Assembly: GCA_022592445.1 (NCBI GenBank)
Contig: JABYQR010000150.1
Location: 39,276 to 103,275, forward strand
DNA: 64,000 nt
Direction: 5' to 3'
From: Cytidiella melzeri
Lineage: Eukaryota; Basidiomycota; Agaricomycetes; Polyporales; Irpicaceae
In this document: positions 38,147-49,600 of the stretch, one piece after another
Layout of the letters: every line of letters begins with the position of its first letter
How positions within the stretch are numbered: the first letter of the stretch is position 1
The notes under the pieces: generated by a model
Database searches by the model: none
Told to the model about the DNA's origin: nothing
The model's input: only the letters and a program-made list of their open reading frames with translations
Translations under genes and position numbers: made by a program

Positions 38147-39280
38147 TCATTTCTTCCTGTGCATCTCCTCAACTCTGTCCTTCCATACCTTCCAAGACGG
38201 TCTCTCCAAGTCAAACGCTTCGCCTAGTCTAGCATAAGAACCACCGCCTAGCCTTGCCACAGGGCGGAGTTTAGAGGGGTCGACAGTACGTTCGTCGTCC
38301 TTGAGGACCGCCTTGCGGACGTGCACGTGTTTGATGAGGCCTAGTATGTGTGTGTTTGTTACTTTGCTAGAGCCTGGAGGACAGATGTCGAATTCTTTGA
38401 AGAGCTGGGTGCAAAGGGTTTGTTCAATTCGATGGTAAGAACTAGACTGGGGAAGATGTGGACTGACCTCGCATTCGAAGCTGACTGCGCTCTCTTGTAT
38501 ACGGGGAACCGAGACTGACACCTGGGGTATGGAATCACACGCGCAGCGGGGATCAGTGGGGGTGCAAAGACAAAGCGGGATTTGTTTGAGAGAATGACTG
38601 ACACTGGGTTCGGGTGTTAACCCGCAGACGATCCATTCGTTGATGTGCGCCGGAGCTTCCACCGAGCAGGCGTTAGCAGCCTCGACGAACGGCTCGCTGA
38701 TGAGGTTGACGGTAAATTGTTTCATAGCTAGGATGTTCTCGCGGGTGTCCTTGGGTCGGGATGTGCTGAGTGTGAAGGAGATGCTTAGTAAAGGGGGGTT
38801 GCTGGAGACCTGTGAGTCTTGAACTTTTCAGTCAAACGTGGACAGGAGAGTACTGTGTACGTGTGCACGAACAGCGTTGAAGTAACTGGATGGTTAATCA
38901 GAGCAGTTTGAAGACGAGTAGAACCGGAGCAGCAAACCTCATTGGGGCCAAGTTCGGTACACCGTCCGCAGACTCGGATGCTACGAAAGCAATCGGACGA
39001 GGTACAATGGCACTCGTGAGAAGCATATACGTGTCCCTACGAAAATGCAACGAGCTGTCAGGTTGGTGCACTGCACAAGGTCAGTGACAGCGTACCTGCT
39101 AGGAATCTCACTTAGATTGAACGACTTCCATCCTTTCTTCAGGTCTTCATTCCATTCCTTTGCGTTCGGACCACCCTCTGGAAGTCCCTGACCAAGATCC
39201 CACTCTGGGTTAGGCGGTTGAGTGAATTTGAATGCGGCCTGGGGGTTGAACGGAGGTCGTTCGAGGTGTCCTGCAGACAT
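38147..39280 (-). CDS. Flavin reductase-like (FMN-binding split barrel) protein
   Basis: Six exons (39280-39096, 39036-38938, 38885-38873, 38809-38603, 38521-38468, 38404-38147) give 271 aa. The conserved core reads LLTSAIVPRPIAFVAS, DGVPNLAPMSYFNAVSSNPPLL, then RENILAMKQFTVNLISEPF, ESAVSFECELFKEFDI and HILGLIKHVHV, the pattern of the DIM6/NTAB flavoprotein oxygenase family. Exon 3 is only 13 nt and encodes the YFNA part of a strongly conserved block. Such proteins bind FMN and serve as reductases or oxygenase partners; the substrate is unknown. The ATG at 39280 was chosen; the frame is open upstream but has no family likeness. It lies 250 bp downstream of an MBL-fold gene on the same strand. 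Confidence 0.88.
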
Positions 39281-39529
39281 TGTTCTCGTTGTTTGCTGTG
39301 GCAGAGAACTGCGCCAAGCTGAGCGGCGGTGTGCTAGGTGGCGCAGTACTACTAGTAGTGACATTGCCTGTGGAGAATAAATATTCGAGCATACTCGTGG
39401 GAGCGTTGAACGACAACGCCACGAAGTGGGCGGCAATCGTAGTATTTGCACAGATCTCCTGTTTGTTATGCTACTTTGTACTGGGAAGCAGCTACTATAG
39501 AAATTGGAAGCCAACATGAAGCGGTCCAC

Positions 39530-41062
39530 TCAAGCATCCACTACAGGCTTAAGCATACGCTCTTCCGCGATAGGGTCACCCACCACATCGACTATCACAC
39601 CAGTCCCGGTGGGGACACACCCGTCACCAAACGCTCCTTCCAGCGCAACCTTGGCGTTGAACCCGGTGCAATGCATTGGGAGCACGTAGGTCGGCGCAGG
39701 GCGCAGCTTGTTCGATAAAAAGTTCACTGTGGGGGCGATGCGCTCCATCATGTCAGGCGTGGATAGGTGCAAGCCTCCTACGATCTATCACAACTAAACT
39801 CAGTCGCTGGTTTTGAGTGGGATGATGAAATGGCTGACCATGTGCACCGGTCTCTGGAAGGTGGCGACGGCATGCTTGACGACATTGACGATACCGGCGT
39901 GAGAGCACCTGTAATCCGCGAGCGAGGTGAGTATCCCGAGAGCGGTGAAAGTAAACTTCCAATCTCGACTGGCTTACGCAGAAAATATCACGAGGCCTTT
40001 GCCCACCACATCGACCGCAGCGTATCGCTCGTCCATGATGTGCTTTCCAAACAATCAGAAATGAGGACGTCGCAACTCAAAACCCACAAACAAAAAAGTG
40101 AACCAAGTGGCAAAGAGTGGTGCTATTACCTCCTCAGCAACCCAGTTCTCCCCCTCCTTCCACCTCACAGCACCAAGCAACCCCTGCTCGAATTCTGTCA
40201 CCCGCGGAATCTCCCCGCTTACATACACCGTCCCGTCCGCGACAAAATGCCCCTCCGCATGCTTCTCCACCACGCCTCCGAGTGCTTCGATCTGCTCAAA
40301 CGTGGGATCGTCAGGGAGCCGACAGGCGATTTTCCCGTTGGGTGCTATCCCCCGTGCGATAGGTCTGTCAGGATGCAGGTCGAACACGCAGGGCTCGGAA
40401 ACCTCTGGGGACAGTGCGCTGACGGCTTTGTTTCGTGCGCGCAGGAAGGCGAGAATACCTCCGCTGTGGTCTGCGTGCCAGTGCGAGAGAATGACACGGT
40501 CGATCTGTTCGGTGGGGACTTGAAGAGCGGAGAGGTTGCGGGTTATGGTTTTGGAGTCCGGGCCTGTGTCAAACAGTGTTAGGCGGGGGTTGTGGTCATC
40601 CTTGCGCTGAGTACGCTGTATCCGTGTTTCGATAATAGTCGTTAGATTGAATACTACATGTGTGAGTGTGTACGGGTGCACGCGCTTAGGGACTTACGAG
40701 GAGGGCCGAGAAGCCGTGTGCCGCTGCCAGCATACAGAGGGGGAGTGGGTGGTCAGGATCTCTCTCATGATCAACAGCCCGCAAGGCGTCTCAAAGCTGA
40801 GCGAGCATACCACAGCAATAGTTCTCTGCATCCACGATAGGTGCGCCGGTGAGAGCATCAATGGGCGGGTTCAGCTCTGTGAGATGGTACTTTAACTCTG
40901 GGGTGAAACCCGGCGGCATCTTGAGAAACCTGTAGCCACAACGAATCACAAGAGTCAGTTGAATCGATAGGCAAACACGAAGGTGGGAAAGACGTACCAT
41001 TCGGTGATGTTGTCTACGAGAAACTGGATCGAAAGTCTGTCTACTTGCTTCAAGGTGGCCAT
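39530..41062 (-). CDS. Metallo-beta-lactamase-fold hydrolase
   Basis: Seven exons (41062-40998, 40929-40811, 40723-40698, 40615-40130, 40042-39978, 39908-39839, 39784-39530) give 361 aa. The zinc motif HxHxDH is present as H115-W-H-A-D-H120 in ILSHWHADHSGG. Other landmarks are LTLFDTGPDSK before it, a later metal histidine in SACSHAGIVN, and IVGGLHL plus a late PMHCTG, all as in MBL proteins annotated as dihydropterin-aminobenzene-phosphate synthase-like. The true substrate in fungi is not known. Exon 3 is 26 nt. The ATG at 41062 starts a family-like N-terminus (LSIQFLVDNITEW). All junctions close in phase. Confidence 0.88.
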
Positions 41063-41511
41063 GGCTGTCGAGAGTCAAGAGTATTTTCAGGCTGCAGGCC
41101 ACAGTTCACCGACCCGGCCGTCGATTTAGGTGCACAGGTTTCAGAATCGTGCGTGTACTGTCAAGCAGCAAGTATAACAAAAGTGAGTTTCACCCAGTGA
41201 TAAAGTCCGTTCAGGACGTTCTCGAGCAAAACGTATTGTCACAATAATAGCATTGATATCAACAAGACAACTGAGACTCGGATTACCGCGCGTGCACATA
41301 ATATACAGCAAAACCAGCACGGCAGGAAACACAAGCAATCGTCTCCAATCTCTTCCCAACTTTTCAGGAAATATCGACAAGAAGAACAGAAATTGATAAA
41401 TAAACAAGTACGCTAGAATCTCAGCCAGCCTGTCTGTTCTCACATGAGTAAGTTTCAGCACGCTGAAACTGAAAGAAAAACAAAAGAGGAGGTAGTGGGT
41501 GAGGCGTGTAC
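41063..41511. other. Intergenic, no gene seen
   Basis: 5' flank of the MBL gene and 3' flank of the mucin-like gene, both minus strand. Confidence 0.5.
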
Positions 41512-42823
41512 TCACGCCATGCCACCATACGCCATGTTTGCTCCGGACTCTGCGAGCTTACGCTGGCGGAACGCCTAGAGAGAGAGAATGTCAGTCGTCA
41601 TATCTCTGACACCAGCACCAGATACTCACCCGTCTATACTTGGTCCGCTCATACGTAACCAACCCAACCACAATAAGCGCGATGACGGATATACCCGCAA
41701 ATACTGCAAGACCAATCGGCAGGACCGAAAGCGTCTTTCCAGGGATCTGGAACGCTGCAGCACTCGACGTCGCCGTGTCCGACTGTTGTGTACCAGAGGG
41801 GTTGGTCGAGGACGAAGTCGCTGTGCCACCGATGCTGGGGTTCCCACCGGCGTTCGCGCCGGCTGTAGGTGTCGAGCCAGGAGGGGAGGTGGAGCTGCTT
41901 GATGCAGTGGTCGGTGTGGAAGAGGAAGAACTAGCACTGGAGCTGGAGCTGGCGCCGGAAGAAGACGAAGAGGAAGGCGAAGCAGAGGACGAAGACGCTA
42001 CGGACGACGATGAAGCAGAAAGCGCGGACGATGGTGTGGCACTGGGAGGAGGTATAAATCCAGAGACACTCGCAAGAGGAATCGACGTGATGCCCTGGGA
42101 AAAGAGAGTATCAGAGCCAGGCCAGGTGCAAGAGCTCTACAGAACTTACGATGACCGAAACTGGTGGGACAATTGTGCTGGATGCCGAAGCAGAAGCACT
42201 TGAGGAAGCAGCGCTGCTGGATTGCTGTGGACCAACATCATGGATTCAGTAAGACATCAACAGCTGGCACAAACAAATGATACGCACAGCTGAGACAGTC
42301 GCCGAGCTGGAAGCAGCAGCAGAGCTCGCGGCCGTTGCAGCAGATGAGGAGCTCGCGGCCGTTGCAGCGGCTGAGGCTGTTGCAGAACTGGTCGTAGCCG
42401 ACGCTGAACCTGACACCGAGCTGGTAGCGGTAGCGGCTGCCGAAGCTGTAGCAGAGGTAGCCACGGACGTTGCAGGTCTGCTAGCGCTGACAGACGAAAC
42501 GACACTGGTCTCAGCGGTAAACGTGCAGGACTTGGACTCCTGGAACATTGGCTGTCCATTCGGGCCAGTAATAGGCGTCAGAGTGATCGTGCAGGTCTCC
42601 AGCATGGGGCCCTGTGAGCTGCAAAGGGAAAGAAAAAACCTCAGCGAACTACAGAACGCAATATTGAAATGATCACGCACGTCTGCACCGTCTCCTGCGT
42701 CTGCATCGTTATTCTCTGCTGAGCATCATCCTGACGAGGTGTTGCAGGCGTAGGGAAAGCTAATCCAAGAGTAATATAGAGAGCAGAGAAGAGGAGAAGT
42801 GATGCGCGCGATGAACCGAGCAT
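41512..42823 (-). CDS. Ser/Ala-rich single-pass membrane protein, sensor or mucin-like
   Basis: Five exons (42823-42681, 42618-42288, 42224-42150, 42094-41630, 41574-41512) give 358 aa. A signal peptide (SLLLFSALYITLGLAFP) leads to a short ectodomain with a few Cys (ETCTITLTPI, SKSCTF), then about 200 residues rich in Ser, Ala and Thr that should be heavily O-glycosylated. One membrane helix follows (LPIGLAVFAGISVIALIVVG) and a short basic tail (ERTKYRRAFRQRK) ending YGGMA. The layout is like fungal cell-wall stress sensors, but no WSC domain is seen, so a sensor role is only a guess. Repeats of alanine and serine codons (for example at 42300-42370) come from a degenerate tandem repeat. Confidence 0.78.
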
Positions 42824-43137
42824 CCTTTGATTTCCCAGAAATCAGTGGTGGAGAGGTTGTGTAGTGGGAGGTCCTGCTCCTGACTTGGCCGACGAGTACG
42901 AGTTCGACGAAGGTAAAGGAATGGAATCGCCCCCAGGGCTGAAAAAGAGATGGAGAGACAGCTGAAAGAAACAGAGACAATGGTCGTGCTGAAGAAACCC
43001 TGGAGCAGTGACACAGCGCTTGATGATCAACAATGGCTGTGTTAAGACGTTTCAAGCCGAAACGTTGACGAGATAAGCAAATTTTGTAGGACCATAAAAA
43101 AAAGCTGCTTACTGGAGGCAACCGGCATAAGCCCGGC
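42824..43137. promoter_or_regulatory. Divergent intergenic region
   Basis: Between the mucin-like gene (-) and a doubtful small ORF (+). Nothing else recognised. Confidence 0.4.
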
Positions 43138-43551
43138 ATGCTGGCAGACATGGCCACAACACACTTGGAAACAATCACATCAGTCGCCCCGGTTCTCCCC
43201 TCCTCGCCGCCCATCGCAACCAGTCTCGAAACCGTCTCGAGCTGTCGTCCAGAGTGTGACGGGACGGCCGACATCTGTGCCAGCTATCCCGCTACTGGCG
43301 GAGCTGTACGTCCCCTGTTTATTTCCTGTGGAATCGTATACGCACCCTGTTCTCATTAATCTCAGGTTTGCGGCGGTATATTCGCAACGACCGTTGCCAT
43401 ACTGACGTTCGCTTCGTGTGCGGGACATTCGCATGTATATTGCAATGTGCATGTAAGACTCATCGTTGCGCTGATGAGTACTTCTAGCTCAAAAAAATAC
43501 CTGGGAGGAAGATTCAGCATCAAAAGGCCCGCTAATCGTGCGAACGGCTGA
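43138..43551 (+). CDS. Possible small membrane protein
   Basis: Two putative exons (43138-43305, 43366-43551) around a 60-bp GT-AG intron would give 117 aa. The first exon is Thr/Pro/Ser-rich with a short Cys cluster (SSCRPECDG). The second begins with a stretch that could span a membrane (GGIFATTVAILTFASC) and ends with a basic tail (KKYLGGRFSIKRPANR). The phase closes, but no family is recognised and the frame could be chance. An alternative start is the in-frame ATG at 43150. Confidence 0.3.
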
Positions 43552-44649
43552 GTGTGCACACTACTCCGTTGCACGGTGCATGTTACGCTGCCGACATCTT
43601 CCTATGAGATTTATTCTACCTCACTTGAAGTGTGTATGATGCCTTCTGTTGCGCACTCTTCTTGGGCACCATCACAATATCCTCGATGTGCGTTTGCCCA
43701 CTGTTCCTTTGCAGTTCTGACGAGATAACTCTTGTGAGTCCTGTCTGCGTATGCCTCTTGCACACCAACACTATGATGTGTTTGCGCTTATCAATGGCTT
43801 TTGCCCATCTCACCTGATTGTTACGAGGAATGCTTGTGGCCAGCAGTTCAACACAGCGCACGCCACTATAAATCCCTTGAAGTGAAAGTTTACAAGCACC
43901 ACATGCACGTACTTGAGAATGATATCCTGGCCCGACAGGGATGCACTGCGGGCAAAGGCCGATTTCACATGACGTGAAATGATCGTGAGAGTTATTTGAT
44001 ATGTTAAAAATCCCGTGAATATATAGTTATGTTTGGGGGGTTAGATTAATATACAATCAAAGACATTTTTGTGATTTTTCTACAAATTTTCAAGCCTATC
44101 TACTGGCAGCCTTTCCGCGCTCCGAAAATCTGTGTGAATATTGATTTTTTGGGCAGATTTCCGACCGACCTAAAATTGTAAAAACAATTAGATTTCCCAC
44201 GTGTGTCGGGTGATGGCAAACATAACGTGGCAAACAACTTTCAAGAACTTTTCGGTAGCACGTGCATGCAACGAGGTAGGCCGCCGGAAATTCTACCCAC
44301 CCTTTCCTTTTCTTGATTTTTTCATGCCCTTTTCCCACGCCCCGCCGAATCCGTGGAAGGCATCTTTTCCACTTGGTTTTCTGAGCCTTGAAAGGTAACT
44401 TTCCTTTCATTTTTCTTTTTGATTTAACTACCACTTAAACAACAGAAATTCCTGCGCCGGAAAAGCCACAGAATTTGTAAAGCATTATTTTGTATTCTCA
44501 AACATTAAGAAACAATTCCGAGCCCAAAATTGCCTATGGATCATCTGCTGATAGTTAACATTTAAATGGGTAATCATGCAAATTTCAAGGCGTGTGAAAT
44601 TGGTGTTTGCCCCTAGTGATGGCGACAAGGATCTGACAGAGACTGGTGG

Positions 44650-44790
44650 TCGACTTAGTCTCGGTTCCAGACGTCAGGGAGACAGGGAGACAAAGGCAGT
44701 CGCGGAGCTCCCTTAGGCAGTCGCTGGAGCTCCTGCCAAATATAGTAGTTTTGTACGTAGGCTGGTTTCGGACAATGATGGCGCGGAACT
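44650..44790 (+). repeat. Left arm of a diverged inverted repeat
   Basis: This arm reads TAGTCTCGGTTCCAGACGTC, then AGGGAGACAGGGAGACAAAG, later GCAGTCGCTGGAGCTCCTGC and CAATGATGGCGCGGAACTG. The reverse complement of 45285-45440 reads nearly the same in the same order, so the two stretches are inverted copies about 0.5 kb apart. They may be ends of a small transposon or a rearranged duplication. Confidence 0.65.
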
Positions 44791-45284
44791 GGTCTAGCTC
44801 AGGTGCCTCGCCTAACTGAGTTTCGTCATCAAATGGCTCGAGGTTGGTGTGCAGAGGCGTGATAGGAGGCATTGGGAATGCAGTGGAGGTGCACTGAGAG
44901 AAGGTTTGAGGTTCCGTAATCTTTATAGAGAAAGCGGGAGGGGAGGGATCATATTCGCGAGTCAATCAGTAGCTACCACGAGGCCAGCTGTAATTTCGCA
45001 AGTTGGTCGGCATGACTGACCTCAGCGACACAAATAAAGTGAGAAGAACGTACCCGTGATCCACTTGAATTGTATACTACGAAAGTTTGTTGCGGCGTGT
45101 CTCTCTTGCGGTGAATGCAGCAGCAGGTTAAAACTCGAAGGTTGAACGTTGCGATGAGCAAAAGAAATACAGGAGGATCTAATCTATAGCCAGACGCCCA
45201 CAGATAAGAGCCTCTAAAGAGCCACGTGGGGGGTGATCTACACCCAATAGGGCAAAATGGACCAGACGTCAGACCTAACTCTAA

Positions 45285-45440
45285 GTAACAATCCGTGCCA
45301 TCATTCGATAAACTTGGCCTCGCCAAAAAATCTCCATTTATGGCAGGAGTGCCAGCGACTGCCTCTGCCTTTGTCTCCCTGTCTCCCTGTCTCCCTGTCT
45401 CCCTGTCTCCCCTGATGTCTGGGAACGAGACTATGGTCAA
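45285..45440 (-). repeat. Right arm of the inverted repeat
   Basis: Inverted, diverged copy of 44650-44790. It differs mainly by amplification of the AGACAGGG unit (see 45372-45411) and point changes. Confidence 0.65.
45372..45411 (+). repeat. 8-bp tandem repeat (TGTCTCCC)n
   Basis: About five copies of TGTCTCCC in a row within the right inverted-repeat arm; the left arm has only about two. Confidence 0.85.
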
Positions 45441-45642
45441 CTCAAGTGCAGCGGAAGTGAACGTTCAAAATGCGCTTCTGTATTTGTCTATCATGTCATC
45501 AAAGGGCCGAGGCCGCAACTCGAGCCTGTTCATCTCCTATAAACTTATTATCAATATTCTGGGTAAGTTAGTTACTAAAATTGTTACTGGTATGAAAATC
45601 ACTTATAGAAGGAAGTTTTCCTGATAAATTAGAAGCAAAAGC

Positions 45643-45923
45643 TGTTACACTCCCAAGCAAATGCAATGTCGGGCGGATATGAGCGCGGGGTATGTTGTCG
45701 TGGCGACAAAAGAAGGAAATGTGGCAGTTTGAGGGATGGGCGTGCGACAAAAAAAATATCACTGAGATGGGTGTGAAACGTCGCTCCAACAACCAGCCCA
45801 TCATATAATCTGTCTATAGCCAATTTATCTAGACCAGCATTAATGGACATCGAGTGTACATAATTATCGTTATATGCACAGTTCAACTATCTGACCACCA
45901 TGTTATGTGTGATTGAACATGCA
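45643..45923 (-). repeat. Distal part of the split 3' LTR of Element 2
   Basis: Starts TGTTACACTC on the plus strand and runs to the left target duplication of Element 1. If Element 1 is lifted out, this piece joins 53732-54147, which ends GGGTTACA beside a polypurine tract. Together they make about 697 bp bounded TG...CA. A 5-bp AAAGC at 45638-45642 would be its target duplication; the other copy would lie outside the window. Confidence 0.65.
45919..45923. repeat. Target-site duplication, left copy (Element 1)
   Basis: ATGCA directly before the LTR of Element 1, matched exactly at 53727-53731. Confidence 0.9.
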
Positions 45924-46679
45924 TGTCGCGGAGCGACTGCTGCTATACTACTAAACCCTAAACAAGGGTAGAGAAGGGAGGGAGTGGAAGTGGAAGTGGA
46001 TCTCCAACGACAACAACAAGGTCTAAGTCGATGATGAGCAGGCAAGCAGGCTCAAAGGCCGGATACTGGCAGTGCAAATGACGAAGTTAATATCATGTTT
46101 ATACTAGGTTACATTGAGTAACTCACCTGGCAGTGCAAATGACGAAGAGGTCAAGATGCAGAACCAGGAAGGGTAAGGGGTACTATATATACTGTGTCTG
46201 GATGGTCTGTGCACCAGTTCCCACACTAGGGACTGGAGTAACTGTGGGACTGGAGTAACAATAGAACAATAATAAACCCGGGTAACTGTCAAGAACCGGA
46301 GTAACTGTCAAGGACCAGGGTACGTAGAACAATAGAGCTAGAACAATACAACAATAGAACAATAAAATAAGAACAATAGAACAATAAGACCTGGGGGAAT
46401 CCCTGGGGAATCCCCATCAATGGAAGAGGAACAATAGAACAATAGCCTAGGTTGATCTGGAACCGCTCCAGACTGAGTCTAGGGTTTGGGTCTGGACTAT
46501 TGATAAATAAGGCAGGATGTCACGTGACCCAGGTAGGTCCGGTAACACTCCTAGAGGTTAGGGTTAGGTCCGGTAACACTCCTAGCCGGCTGGAAAATAA
46601 GCGCTCTAGATAGGCACCTAAGGCTATAAACTTGTGACAATATTGGAAAAATCCGGTCTCTGTTGGACTATCCATGTCA
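45924..46679 (-). repeat. 3' LTR of Element 1
   Basis: Plus strand begins TGTCGCGGAGCGACTGCTG and ends GACTATCCATGTCA. Contains AACAATAG microsatellite copies, repeats of the type ACTGTCAAGGAC, and a telomere-like GGTTAGGGTTAGG at 46556-46568. Confidence 0.95.
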
Positions 46680-46697
46680 TTACCCCCCTCCTAAAAT

Positions 46698-49600
46698 TCA
46701 TCGCCTCGATGAACTAAGACCAGGGACTCTACCATCTGCCCACTCGAGGTCAGATGCAATGGCTTCTGTGATGTTCTCCAACGGTTTCCAAGGAATGGAG
46801 TCGAAGAGTGCTTTGGGCAATTTCTGGGGTGCATTGGTATGTCTGGTGTGGAACTCTGCAATGCTCTCTTTCGCATTGGTCAGATTTACTGCAGGTTCCC
46901 ACGTTACGTCGCCTTCTCCATAGCCTTTCCATTTGACTAAGTACTGCATTTGCTTCCGATAGATCCGACTGTCTAGGATCTTCTCAACTTCGTAGACTTG
47001 TTGATCATCTACTATGATTGGTGCTGGTGGTTCCGGTATGAGGCCGTTTACTTCGTTTCCTCTGTACGGAGATAGCCGTTCAACATTGATGTTGTCATGA
47101 ATACGATATCCGGATTTGAGTTTGATCCGATACGTATGTTCACCGGTTTTCTGAAGAACTGTGAATGGACCAAGCTGTCTAGGCCCTAGCTTGTCAGACT
47201 GCTGATGTACTTTGACGTTCTTGGAAGACAACCACACGAGGTCCCCTTCCTTGAAGACTGGAGTAGCTCTGCGGGTGTATGCAGAAGCTTCGGCCATCTT
47301 TTCCTTAGATAGACGCGGGGCAGCTTCAGCTTCTGCCCGAACCTGTCTGAGCTTTTCTAGACGTGCATCTAGGTTCGGCATGCGACTTTGACGACCAATG
47401 GGAATGGTAAAATCCGGTAGATACCCGTACATGACTTCAAACGGAGAGTGCTGCGTAGATGAGTTGACACGAGAGTTGATGGCGAATTCAGCCACTGGGA
47501 TGTATTCTGCCCAATCATCTTGTCGTTGATCAACAAATAGTCGTAGAATCTTTTCTACTTCTTGGTTGACTCTCTCCGTTTGACCATTAGCCTGAGGATG
47601 ATAGGCTGTAGTCATAGCGCCAGTGATGCCTAGTCGTTTATACAATGCTTGCATCACTCGGGCCGCAAACTGAGGTCCTCTATCAGATATGAACTGTCGG
47701 GGAATACCATGGAGCCTAAAGACTTCTTTGATGTGGAGGTCGGCTATGCCGTCAGCTGTAACAGTAGACTGGGTTGGGATAACATGTGTTTGTTTGCTGT
47801 ACAAGTCTGTGTACACAGCAATCATGTCAAAACCGTTACTGCGTGGGAGTGGCCCGACTAAGTCTACACCAACCACCTGCCAAGGTCCGTCTGGTACTTC
47901 GATGGGCTGTATTGGGGCAACCGGGTGCTGTGCCGGTTTGGTTGCTGACATTTGTCACATCCGAGGACGTATTGTTCTACAAATGATGCCATGCGAGGCC
48001 ACCAATAGTGTCGTGTAACCAGTTCTAGAGTTGCATGTTTGCCGGGATGTCCTGCCGGTAATGCATCATGGCATCGTCGTACAATCTCCCTGCGGACTTC
48101 CCGATCCTTTGGAATGTACAGCTTCCCTTTGTAGTACACCAGCCCATTGTCTTCTTCCCACTCAAGTCCACCATCAGTCAACTTTCGGGGTCCATCCTTT
48201 CTAAGTTTGGCTAGTCCCTGGACTACCTCTGCTTCTCGAATACTGATGTCCTTAATTCGTGACTCTAGCGGATCTGACTCCGGAGTACTTGAGGCGGCTA
48301 TTGTCTGGAAGTATTCGGGTTTCAGTACAACTTGTTCCTTGTTGTCTGATGCATCTAGAACTTCCAAGGTTCTGACTCGGGATAATGGGTCCCCTTGAGT
48401 AAGGGTCTTTCCGGGCTTGTGTGTTAACACAAAGTCAAACCGACTGAGGTACAAAGACCACCGAGCTTGTCGTCTAGACAGGTCCTGGGCGGTTCTCCAA
48501 TACTGCAGATTCTGATGATCTGTGATGATCTCAAAGGGCGCGGGTAATCCTTCTAGATAGTGACGCCAATCTTCGAGAGCTCTGATGATAGCGAGCATTT
48601 CTCGATCATAGATCTCGTAGTTCCGTTCGGCTTCGGCCATAGACTGAGACCGAAATGCTACAGGGTGCCATCGTCCATCCTCTAGTTTCTGCAATAGAAC
48701 TCCTCCAGTTGCAAAGCCAGACGCATCAACTTCAATACGTGTGGGACGATCAGGTTCCCATGTTACTAGAATAGGTTCCTGAGTGAACGCATCTTTGAGC
48801 ATCTGAAAGGCGTTCTGCTGTGCTTCTCCCCATTTCCAAGGTTGGTCTTTCTTGGTGAGATCATGTAGGGGACGGGTATGCCGTGCAAAGTCCTTGATGA
48901 AACGTCGGTAGAAGTTGGCAAATCCAATGAAGCCGCGCACATCACGGAGGTTCTGTGGTACCGGCCAGTTGGTGATAGCTTCTATTTTACCCGAGTCCAT
49001 ACGGATCTTTCCGTTACCAATGATTAGACCTAAGTACTCGACTTGTGACTGTTCAAATTCGCATTTCTCGGGGCGAAGGTACAGGTCATTGGCTTCAAGT
49101 CTTGCTAGTACTTCATGGACAAGTTTACGATGTTCCGTGATGTCTGAGCTGAAGATGAGAATGTCATCCAGGTACACAGAGACCTTTCCTTCCGCGATGA
49201 GATCAGCAAAGATGGAGTTCATCATTGCTTGAAACGTGGCTGGAGAATTGGTCATGCCAAACAACATCACCTTAGGCTCAAACAGCCCTCGGTTTGTCAC
49301 AAATGCACCCTTCCATTCGTCATTTTCTTTGATCCGAATGTTATGGTAACCCCATCGTACGTCAAACTTAGTGAAGATTTTGGCTTGGCGAAGTCAATTG
49401 GTAATGTCTGATACCAAGGGGAGTGGGTAGCGGTTTTTGATCGTGATGTCATTCAACCGTCGATAATCCTGAACAAGCCGAAGCTTGCCATCCTTCCTCT
49501 TAACAAAGAATACCGGTGAGGCCATGGGCGACTTGGATGGGACAATATATCCTTTCGCTAGGTTTTCCTCAATAAACTTGTCTAACTCCGCTTGTTCATT

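Larger units (their letters stand above)
43552..45642. other. Gene-poor, AT-richer stretch bordering the transposon nest
   Basis: No intact gene is visible. It holds a pair of diverged inverted repeats near 44.65-44.79 and 45.29-45.44 kb and a small tandem repeat at 45372-45411. ORFs at 44585-44965 and 44973-45440 (-) match no family I know. Confidence 0.5.

Noticed and set aside
41640..42672. Long plus-strand ORFs antisense to the Ser/Ala-rich membrane protein
   Set aside because: They are mirror frames of Ser/Ala codon repeats (giving Glu/Ala/Val runs); the minus strand has signal peptide, introns and membrane helix.
46320..46450. Regularly spaced AACAATAG copies, CRISPR-like at first sight
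   Set aside because: They are a degenerate microsatellite within an LTR; spacers are not unique sequence and the host is a eukaryote.
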